From Bacteroidota bacterium (GTDB lineage: Bacteria > Bacteroidota > Bacteroidia > 2-12-FULL-35-15): a stretch of DNA of 64,000 nt. The notes beneath the pieces were generated by a model. It saw only the letters and a program-made list of their open reading frames with translations. It was not told where the DNA came from and did not search any database. Location of the stretch: NCBI GenBank assembly GCA_947479085.1, contig CANJYB010000002.1, positions 62,001 to 126,000 of the forward strand, in the 5' to 3' direction. The position numbers and the translations under genes were made by a program. How positions within the stretch are numbered: position 1 is the stretch's first letter; the number at the start of each line of letters is the position of its first letter. Below are positions 24,705-31,464 of the stretch, piece by piece.

Positions 24705-25382
24705 TTAAGCTATTGTAATAATATAAGGCATTGAATCGGGACCTGCCTCACCGCGGCTGTTGATATAAAATACTTTTACCCAGGCAACTTTGCCTACCTG
24801 TCCTGCAGTAAACAGGGCTTCAAACACTGTTTCTGTTTCATCGTCCTGCCTTACATAATCCGAATCTGGCGGTGCAGCAGCGCCTGCTCCAGTGATTGCA
24901 ATTTTTACTCCTATAAAATGTGCAAAAGATGGTTTTGCTTTTTTAAATGGCAATAGCGGGTTGAGGGCAGCAAACCGCATCATCATCATGCCTACATATA
25001 TACATGCCAGTGTGGGTGCGTTTGTGGGAATAATGGAGGGTGTACGTGTGGTATCCCGGTCTTTGATGTTGCACATCGATTTTTCGGCACTGGTTAATAC
25101 AATGGTGGTGTTACCCATTAGTTGGTTGCGGGCACCTTGCGTAACCAAAAATGCTGCCTGGTAAGCCGTGTTAATAGCGTTAATTATGGTAGTGCTGCCA
25201 TAGTTAAGCGGGTTTATGTAGTCGGCATATTTCAAATTCCAGCTGGTGAGCAGGGCATTAAATGCTGATACCTGTATGGATGTCCAGCCAAACCGGGTTA
25301 CATTGGCTGCGGTGGTAATAAAAGGAATAAAATTGTTAATGAATACATTGTAAAGTAAAAGTTTGAAGGATAAATTTTTCAT
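24705..25382 (-). CDS. Hypothetical protein (225 aa), effector-like gene of the LytTR / 21-bp array cluster
   Basis: I do not recognise a named family. Residues 119-128 (PTNAPTLACI), MMMRFAALNPLLPFKKAKP (133-151), SDY, TVFEALFTA and KVFYINSRGEAGPDS (203-217) are shared with the 218-aa product at 15090-15746, and the C-terminal end resembles a fibronectin-III-like strand pair. No signal peptide or catalytic motif is obvious. The N-terminal 80 residues are mildly hydrophobic and do not match the 218-aa protein. Twelve exact 21-bp repeats begin 137 nt upstream of the ATG, and a LytTR gene on the same strand lies beyond them. Regulation by that LytTR protein is inferred only. Confidence 0.7.
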   Translation of the reverse strand: MKNLSFKLLLYNVFINNFIPFITTAANVTRFGWTSIQVSAFNALLTSWNLKYADYINPLNYGSTTIINAINTAYQAAFLVTQGARNQLMGNTTIVLTSAEKSMCNIKDRDTTRTPSIIPTNAPTLACIYVGMMMMRFAALNPLLPFKKAKPSFAHFIGVKIAITGAGAAAPPDSDYVRQDDETETVFEALFTAGQVGKVAWVKVFYINSRGEAGPDSMPYIITIA

Positions 25383-25518
25383 AGTCTTTGGTTTTTTTAG
25401 TTTATTATTTATTTAATTGATTTTTGTTTTTTGTATAGTTATTATTTTGGTTCCATTTTCTCCTGGTTTTTGTGTGTAATTAGTATCTCCTAAAGCGTAA
25501 AACCTCTTTTTCGTTCCG

Positions 25519-25770
25519 TAAAGCCTTTTTATTACAAACAAAGACCTTTTCCTTTGAAACAAAGACCTTTCTTTCATACCGAGAGACCTTTTCCTTAGAA
25601 ACAAAGACCTTTCTTTCATACCGAGAGACCTTTTTATTACAAACAAAGACCTTTCTTTCATACCGAAAGACCTTTTCCTTTGAAACAAAGGCCTTTCTTT
25701 CATACCGAAAGACCTTTTTGTTATAAACAAAGACCTTTCTTTTATACCGAAAGACCTTTTTATCACAAAC
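25519..25770. repeat. Twelve contiguous 21-bp repeats (alternating A/B, 42-bp higher order)
   Basis: Units start every 21 nt from 25519 to 25750 without any indel. Odd/even units alternate: AAAGACCTTTCTTTCATACCG-type and a second type ending in GAAAC, CAAAC or TAAAC. There are no unique spacers, so this is not CRISPR. Because 21 is divisible by 3, a 148-codon frame stays open on the minus strand with 14-residue repeats; I regard it as a by-product. Confidence 0.93.
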
Positions 25771-25796
25771 AAAACGTTTTGTTTGTGATAAAAAGG
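25755..25796. repeat. Perfect 42-bp palindrome at the end of the 21-bp array
   Basis: 25755-25775 (CCTTTTTATCACAAACAAAAC...) and 25776-25796 are exact reverse complements with no loop. The right arm is an inverted copy of the last array unit, so the repeat changes orientation here. The gap continues to 25953 with no other signal. Confidence 0.95.
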
Positions 25797-25953
25797 CAAA
25801 ACGAAGGTTTTTGAATGTTTATGCATGTTTGCGATGCACAAACGGAGATTTAAAACCAATTCAAGGAACTTTTCGGAACAAAAATAAATGAAATGAAAGA
25901 GCAGCTACTTTATTTTGATTATTCGTGAAACGTAATGATTATTCGTGAAAATA

Positions 25954-26544
25954 TCAGGACAATTTATCGGGTTTTAAAGCAAGCCATATTGGAAAATTGG
26001 GGCGTTCGAGGAATGACACATCAAACACATTTTCAGTATTCATAAATGGATTTTTTAAATCATATGTCATAGTTACGGTTTTACCATCAAACTCAATTTG
26101 ATGATTAATAAAATCACGATTGACATATACACCGCTTCTTACCCTGCCAAACTGGTAGTGGGGCAATTGTTTACAAATTGTTTTGAGAGGAACAGAACAA
26201 TGAAACCGGACACGGTTATTAAAATACACATAACAATAATTGCCATTAGCCCTCAGGTGAGTGACGTTTGTAAATTCAAAAAATTCTTCCCCGATTTGCT
26301 TACTTACAAGGCGCAATTTTGTTGGCAAAGCTGCTACAGGCTGCATGCCCAAAATTTCAAAACCAGCTAAATAAAACCCCAACCGCTTCCTTTGCTTTGG
26401 TGTTAGATTATTAAACACCTCCGTTATATCCAACTGAATAAATTTTCGCTTGCCTTTATTTATAAGTTTGCTTTTACCAATTTTCTTAATAAATAAAATC
26501 TTTTCAGCAAGTAAATCTGCAATTGTTGGTTTTTTAGTTTTCAC
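25954..26544 (-). CDS. LytTR-type DNA-binding protein without receiver domain
   Basis: This 196-aa protein has a divergent LytTR domain at about residues 87-150. The family pattern is FEFTNVTHLRANGNYCYVYF (predicted EIxYIEAxGNY strand), then SVPLKTICKQL, then FGRVRSGVYVNRDFI (usual F.RvHrS.iVN...I). There is no CheY-like receiver. The N-terminal 80 residues are Lys-rich with a possible helical region, and about 45 residues follow the domain. LytTR proteins bind pairs of about 9-bp direct repeats two helical turns apart. Candidate sites of that form lie in its own upstream region (26633-26677), suggesting autoregulation. Confidence 0.62.
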   Translation of the reverse strand: MKTKKPTIADLLAEKILFIKKIGKSKLINKGKRKFIQLDITEVFNNLTPKQRKRLGFYLAGFEILGMQPVAALPTKLRLVSKQIGEEFFEFTNVTHLRANGNYCYVYFNNRVRFHCSVPLKTICKQLPHYQFGRVRSGVYVNRDFINHQIEFDGKTVTMTYDLKNPFMNTENVFDVSFLERPNFPIWLALKPDKLS

Positions 26545-26623
26545 GAGAGGATTGTTTTATTAAAATCAACCAATTAAACTATGCAGCAAAGGAAAAAAAA
26601 ATAAATAAAATAAAGAGGGCACT

Positions 26624-26680
26624 TTGAGAATACGGTCGTTTTTGGCACTTAAACGGTCGTTTTGGAACTTGAGCGGTAAT
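26624..26680 (-). promoter_or_regulatory. Candidate LytTR direct-repeat operator
   Basis: On the minus strand ACCG cores begin at 26677, 26657 and 26636, so spacing is 20 and 21 bp. The middle copy, ACCGTTTAA, matches the described LytTR consensus [TA][AC][CA]GTTN[AG][TG] at 8 of 9 positions; ACCGCTCAA at 7 of 9; the third is weaker. It is about 90-130 nt upstream of the LytTR gene. A 71-codon frame across it looks accidental. Confidence 0.45.
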
Positions 26681-27031
26681 TTCTTTTCTTTTTGTTCTTG
26701 TTTTTTTTAAAAATAATTGAAAATAATTGTAACCTTTTTTGAAACCTTGCGTAAAACTACTTGTAAGAGTTTTAAAAATTAACCCTAAAACCATTTGCCA
26801 TTTGAAACACCGCTACCTACCTAAATAGTAAATCACAAATCAAGTATTACCAGTAAAGCGTATTTTTTAATGTTTGGCAGAAACATAAAAACTGTCGAAA
26901 AGTAACAAACAATTATTGTTATTTCGTCAATAAAACGAAACGAAATAATGTATAACAAACTATCAGAAAGTTTAGTAATGGTCCGTTTATGGACTTTTAA
27001 TATAACGACTTTGGGTGAGTGGTGAAGTTGG

Positions 27032-27069
27032 AAAACAGGTTCGGGGAGTGGAAGCCTCGTACCTGTTTT
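27032..27069 (+). other. Strong hairpin in the 614-nt gap before tonB (possible terminator or small RNA end)
   Basis: AAAACAGGTTCGGGG (27032-27046) pairs with CCTCGTACCTGTTTT (27055-27069), one mismatch and a G:U, loop AGTGGAAG, followed by an A run. No protein-coding frame is convincing in 26545-27158. A transcript ending here, or a leader structure for the TonB gene, is possible. Confidence 0.5.
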
Positions 27070-27158
27070 AAAAAAAAGTTCTTAATTATTTATGGAATTT
27101 CAAAAAGAATGCATCTTATAGATAAAGAGTAATTATAAACCTTTAAATCTAAAATGTT

Positions 27159-27941
27159 ATGGAATCACAAAATCAAATCATCGAAAACTTTAACGAATTG
27201 GTTTTCGAAAAAAGGAACAAAGCATACGGGGCTTACATTCTTCGCAGAAGTTATACTAATAATGTAAGTTTTTCTCTTCTTCTATCTATTGTGTTTTTTG
27301 GATGTATTGCTTTAGCAGCACTGGCTTTTACAAGAAGCAGTGTGCCAGCTTTAACAAAAAAAGACTTTGTAGTTAATAAGGATTCAACCTTTATAGTAGA
27401 AATAGAATTACCTCGTCCGGAACCAAAGACAGTTGAACCTATAAAAAAAGTAGAAACACCCAAACTTCATTCGGATGACCGCAATTTTGTGGTTACTGAT
27501 AAAAAAGTAGAAACTGATTTAAAAACGAATGTGGATGTTGTCATCACCAAGTTTGGAACCACTGATGGAAAGGATACTGTTGCAAAAACAGATATAATCC
27601 CTGATGTACCAATTAAAAAAGTGGAAGTGAATACGGACCCTTTGGTTTATGTAAGCGAAATGCCGGAGTTTTATGGAAACGTGTTTCAATATCTTGCAGA
27701 TAATTTACATTACCCTCGTATTGCAGTTGAAAATGGAACGGAAGGTCAGGTGGGCTTATCTTTTGTGATAGAAAAGGATGGAAATGTAGGGGATATAAAA
27801 GTATTAAAAGGGTTGGCTGATGGATGCACTGAAGAAGCGATACGAGTGGTGAAAGGAATGCCGAAATGGAAACCAGGAAAAAATCATGGGGACTTGGTTA
27901 GGGTGCAGTTCAATCTGCCTGTAAAGTTCAGGTTGAAATAA
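27159..27941 (+). CDS. TonB-family energy transducer
   Basis: The 260-aa protein has a short cytoplasmic start (NELVFEKRNKAYGAYILRR), one membrane anchor (about residues 35-58), a Pro/Glu/Lys-rich periplasmic spacer (PRPEPKTVEPIKKVETPK) and a C-terminal TonB domain (about 175-260: YPRIAVENGTEGQVGLSFVIEKDGNVGDIKVLKG...FNLPVKFRLK). TonB transmits proton-motive force from ExbBD to outer-membrane receptors. It is the first of two TonB-like genes around exbB/exbD. The 184-nt gap to exbB shows no obvious terminator. Confidence 0.93.
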   Translation: MESQNQIIENFNELVFEKRNKAYGAYILRRSYTNNVSFSLLLSIVFFGCIALAALAFTRSSVPALTKKDFVVNKDSTFIVEIELPRPEPKTVEPIKKVETPKLHSDDRNFVVTDKKVETDLKTNVDVVITKFGTTDGKDTVAKTDIIPDVPIKKVEVNTDPLVYVSEMPEFYGNVFQYLADNLHYPRIAVENGTEGQVGLSFVIEKDGNVGDIKVLKGLADGCTEEAIRVVKGMPKWKPGKNHGDLVRVQFNLPVKFRLK

Positions 27942-28125
27942 GTTTAAAACCCTTTTGCTTTCCTTTTGAGAAAGGAGGAGGAGATGAAAATGTACTATTC
28001 TAATAAACAACTGTATGTTTATAAGTTAACCGATGTGAAAAACATTTGACCAATGCTTACAATTAATTTAGCGTTCTATAAAACAAATTAAAAAGTAAAT
28101 ATAAATCTAACTAAAAAATAAAAAT

Positions 28126-28851
28126 ATGTTTCATTCGGTATTATTGCAAATAGTAACAAATACGGTGGTTGCCACTAACCAGGTGGTAGATACTGCAAAG
28201 AATGCATTATCAGGAATGCCTCCTATTACTCCGCCCAAACAGGATTCGCTTAGCTTATGGGATTTAATTGTAAAAGGTGGACCGATTATGTATCCGATGG
28301 GATTGCTTTCCATTCTTACTATTTACTTTTTTATTGAGCGTTTTATTACCATACGCAAAGCATCTAAAATGGAAAACAACTTTATGAATAATATTAAAGA
28401 TTATATTCATAATGGAAATATGGATGCTGCAAAAGCGTTGTGTAAAAACTCCACTGCTCCTGCAGCACGTATGGTGGAAAAAGGAATCTCCCGCATAGGC
28501 AAACCTATTAAGGAAATTGAAGAGGCAATGGAAAGTGTTGGTAAACTTGAAATAAATAAGATGGAAAAAAACCTTTCGGTATTAAGTTTGATTGGAAGAA
28601 TCGGGCCGATATTTGGTTTTATCGGAACCATTGCGGGGGTTATTAAAATATTTTATGATATATCTTTAACTGATAATATCAGTATCGGTGTTATTTCATC
28701 AGGGTTATATCAAAAAATGATTACATCTGCTTCAGGTCTGGTAATTGGTTTGCTGGCCTTTATTGGTTACTATATTCTGAACGCCATGCTGGATAAAACG
28801 ATTAATAAAATGGAAACGGCTTCGGTAGAGTTTATGGATATTATCCAGTAA
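28126..28851 (+). CDS. exbB: MotA/TolQ/ExbB proton-channel family protein
   Basis: The 241-aa inner-membrane protein has helices at about residues 55-78 (IMYPMGLLSILTIYFFIERF), 150-175 (ISLIGRIGPIFGFIGTIAGVIKIF) and 200-225 (SASGLVIGLLAFIGYYIL). This is the ExbB/TolQ arrangement, with the family SxIGPxFGxxGTxxGV motif seen as IGRIGPIFGFIGTIAGV. It forms the proton-conducting pore with ExbD. ExbD follows 40 nt downstream, then a TonB-like gene, so it supports TonB (or a Tol-like system) in outer-membrane energisation. The N-terminal 50 residues are a variable extension. Confidence 0.94.
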   Translation: MFHSVLLQIVTNTVVATNQVVDTAKNALSGMPPITPPKQDSLSLWDLIVKGGPIMYPMGLLSILTIYFFIERFITIRKASKMENNFMNNIKDYIHNGNMDAAKALCKNSTAPAARMVEKGISRIGKPIKEIEEAMESVGKLEINKMEKNLSVLSLIGRIGPIFGFIGTIAGVIKIFYDISLTDNISIGVISSGLYQKMITSASGLVIGLLAFIGYYILNAMLDKTINKMETASVEFMDIIQ

Positions 28852-28891
28852 AAACAAAGTTAACAGATAATGATTTACTAAATCGAAAAAG

Positions 28892-29293
28892 ATGAAACTA
28901 AAACGCAGACATAGAGAAGGAGCAGAGGTAAGTACGGAATCGTTGAACGATATCATGTTCTTTCTGTTACTTTTCTTTTTAATTATATCCACACTTGCCA
29001 ACCCTTCTGTATTGAAGTTAACCTTGCCAAGTTCTAAAACAGCAGTACAGATGGCGAAACAACAGGTAACACTGGAAGTGGATGCCAATCATCAATATGT
29101 ATTGGACAAAACACCTATTGCATTTAGTGATTTGGAAAACGGGTTAAAAATTGAATTGGCAAGAACTCAATCACCAACCGTGGTTTTAAAACTGGACAAC
29201 ACTTTATCCATACAGGATTTGGCAGATGTGATGCAGATAGGATACAGTTTAGGAGTAAAAATGGTATTGGCAACAAAAGCTACAACTAAATAA
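28892..29293 (+). CDS. exbD: ExbD/TolR-family protein
   Basis: The 133-aa protein has a short N-terminal basic stretch (KLKRRHREGAEVSTESLNDIMFFLLLFFLIIST). The membrane Asp used in proton transfer lies in NDIMFFLL near residue 23. A periplasmic domain follows. It works with the ExbB product 40 nt upstream, and only 2 nt separate it from the following TonB-like gene, so the three are an operon. Confidence 0.94.
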   Translation: MKLKRRHREGAEVSTESLNDIMFFLLLFFLIISTLANPSVLKLTLPSSKTAVQMAKQQVTLEVDANHQYVLDKTPIAFSDLENGLKIELARTQSPTVVLKLDNTLSIQDLADVMQIGYSLGVKMVLATKATTK

Positions 29294-29295
29294 AA

Positions 29296-30105
29296 ATGGA
29301 AGCCGCAGCGGAAAATAAAAACAAATATGTAGCACTTTCCTTAACGCTTATATTTCATGCGTTATTGTTTTTGCTGTTTATTTTAATTGTATTCATTACT
29401 CCTATTCCTCCTTTTGAAGTGAAACCTGTTCCTGAGATTGAAATAGGATTAGGAATGGAAGGGTTAGGAAATAAAGATGCAGGAGGAAGTGGACAGCACG
29501 ATAAGGATATTGTTACCACTCCGGAGGAAAAGGTACAGAGCCCAAAAATAGACAACAGTGCTACCAATATTGTTACTGATGACAGTGAGCCTGATGTAGC
29601 AATAAAAACAAACCCTAAGAACAAAGAGGATAATAAGTCGGAAACACCTGTGGTGGAAGAAAAAGCAAGTTCTGAATTGCAGGCTGCCCTGGCTGCTCTT
29701 AAAAATAAGAAACGCCATACAGGAAAAGGAGAAGGAGGAGGAAATACCGGTGGCTCCGGAAATGGAGATAAACAAGGTGTTGGAGATGGGGGAGGAACTG
29801 GTCATGGAAACGGAACTCCAGGTTATAATGGAAAAGGAGGGTATGATTTAAAAGGCAGACAGTTATTGGTGAAACCGGATAAGTTAACCGACTCGGAAGA
29901 GGAAGGAATTGTGGTGGTTGAAATTATTGTGGATGAGAATGGTAAAGTAATTAGTGCTACTCCCGGACAAAGAGGTTCCACTACTACGTCAGCAAAATTA
30001 TTCGCAAAAGCCCGTCAGGCAGTAAAACAGGTAAAGTTTAATCCTAGCCCTGATGGAGCAAAGGAGCAAAGAGGCACGTGGACGTTTGTTTTTACGCTTG
30101 AATAA
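29296..30105 (+). CDS. TonB/TolA-like transducer with Gly-rich linker
   Basis: The 269-aa protein has one membrane anchor (about residues 13-36) and a long charged spacer. A striking Gly-rich run (GKGEGGGNTGGSGNGDKQG... about 140-185) follows, then a C-terminal TonB-like domain (KLTDSEEEGIVVVEIIVDENGKVISATPG...VKFNPSPDGAKEQRGTWTFVFTLE). It is a TonB relative that likely couples ExbBD to a different partner from the upstream TonB. It starts 2 nt after exbD and is followed after 51 nt by folC. Confidence 0.85.
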   Translation: MEAAAENKNKYVALSLTLIFHALLFLLFILIVFITPIPPFEVKPVPEIEIGLGMEGLGNKDAGGSGQHDKDIVTTPEEKVQSPKIDNSATNIVTDDSEPDVAIKTNPKNKEDNKSETPVVEEKASSELQAALAALKNKKRHTGKGEGGGNTGGSGNGDKQGVGDGGGTGHGNGTPGYNGKGGYDLKGRQLLVKPDKLTDSEEEGIVVVEIIVDENGKVISATPGQRGSTTTSAKLFAKARQAVKQVKFNPSPDGAKEQRGTWTFVFTLE

Positions 30106-30156
30106 ATTACTGACTTCATACCTTAAAAGAAAGAATAGTTTCTCTAAAGTTTTTTT

Positions 30157-31464
30157 ATGAACTATCAGGAAACACTGGATTATATGTTTTCCCGCCTGCC
30201 AATGTTTCAGCGCATTGGCAGTGCTGCTTATAAAGCAAACCTGGACAATACTATTCGTCTATGTAAATTGCTTGATAACCCTGAAAGTAATTTCAAGTCG
30301 ATACACATAGCCGGAACCAATGGAAAAGGTTCTACCTCTCACATGATGGCATCCATTCTTCAAAGTGCAGGATATAAGGTAGGACTTTATACTTCTCCCC
30401 ACTTGGTTGATTTCAAAGAACGCATAAAAATTAATGGAGAAAAAATACCTGAAAAGTATGTGGTGGATTTTGTGGAACAATATATCGTTCCGGAAACAGA
30501 AAAAGGGCTGGAGCTTTCCTTTTTTGAAATGACTGTCGGTTTGGCCTTTAAGTATTTTTCTGATGAACAGGTTGATATTGCTGTTATTGAAGTCGGTCTG
30601 GGTGGAAGACTCGACTCCACTAATGTAATTAATCCTGAATTAAGCATCATCACCAATATCAGTTTCGATCATAAAGCTTTGCTTGGTGATACATTGGAAT
30701 TAATTGCAAGGGAAAAAGCAGGAATAATTAAAAAAGATATTCCTGTTATTATTGGAGAAAAGCAAGAGAGTTCAAAAAATGTTTTTAATGAAAAAGCTGC
30801 TGAATTAAACGCACCAATAGTTTTTGCAGATGATATTTATAAAGCAAAAAATGTCCGGCATAAGAAGGATGGTAAGCTCACTTTAGTTATGGATATTGTG
30901 AGGAGGGGAACTGTTGTTTACGGTGATTTAGAATGTGAACTGCCCGGTCTTTACCAGCAAAAAAATATTCCGGCTGTGATTTGTGCAGTGGATGAATTAA
31001 GAAAGAAGGATTATTTTATATCCGATGCCAATATGCGAAGCGGAATTAAAAATGTTATTAAGAATACTGGTTTGCTGGGTCGATGGCAAGTGTTGGGTGA
31101 ACAACCTTTGGTTATTGCAGATACTGGCCATAATGAAGCTGGAATAATGGAAGTGGTTTCGCAGATATGTTTAACACCTCATAAAAAATTGCATTTTGTT
31201 TTAGGAATGGTAAGTGATAAAGATATTTCGTCCGTCCTTAAATTATTACCTGTAGATGCCATTTATTATTTCTGCAAAGCGAATATACCCCGTGCATTAA
31301 ATGCAGGTGAATTAGCAAATCAGGCCAAGCCATTTAATCTGGAAGGAAAGGTTTACGAAACAGTAAAAGAAGCATTGAGTGCTGCAAAACAAAACGCAGC
31401 TAAAGATGATTTGATTTTTATTGGTGGCAGTAATTTTACGGTTGCCGAAGTAGTCGGTAACTAG
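30157..31464 (+). CDS. folC: Bifunctional folylpolyglutamate synthase / dihydrofolate synthase
   Basis: The 435-aa cytoplasmic Mur-ligase-family enzyme adds glutamates to folate. IAGTNGKGSTSHMMASIL (about residues 51-68) is the ATP-binding P-loop, GLYTSPHLVDFKERIKING is the folate-binding loop, and VAIIEVGLGGRLDSTNVI-like and IADTGHNEAGIME segments are the later motifs. Length is normal. It is the last gene after the exbB-exbD-tonB set, a common Bacteroidota order, and its stop overlaps by 4 bp the stop of the convergent outer-membrane gene. Confidence 0.95.
   Translation: MNYQETLDYMFSRLPMFQRIGSAAYKANLDNTIRLCKLLDNPESNFKSIHIAGTNGKGSTSHMMASILQSAGYKVGLYTSPHLVDFKERIKINGEKIPEKYVVDFVEQYIVPETEKGLELSFFEMTVGLAFKYFSDEQVDIAVIEVGLGGRLDSTNVINPELSIITNISFDHKALLGDTLELIAREKAGIIKKDIPVIIGEKQESSKNVFNEKAAELNAPIVFADDIYKAKNVRHKKDGKLTLVMDIVRRGTVVYGDLECELPGLYQQKNIPAVICAVDELRKKDYFISDANMRSGIKNVIKNTGLLGRWQVLGEQPLVIADTGHNEAGIMEVVSQICLTPHKKLHFVLGMVSDKDISSVLKLLPVDAIYYFCKANIPRALNAGELANQAKPFNLEGKVYETVKEALSAAKQNAAKDDLIFIGGSNFTVAEVVGN

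Noticed and set aside
25413-25859. 148-codon minus-strand frame with 14-residue repeats
   Set aside because: Its openness follows from the 21-bp period; the frame has no leader or homolog known to me, and half of it is one side of a palindrome. Proteomics would be decisive.
26579-26794. 71-codon minus-strand frame upstream of the LytTR gene
   Set aside because: Low-complexity Lys/Phe composition across the candidate operator repeats; no homology signal.
27942-28125. Terminator or gene in the tonB-exbB gap
   Set aside because: Only weak AT-rich sequence is present; no convincing hairpin or frame.
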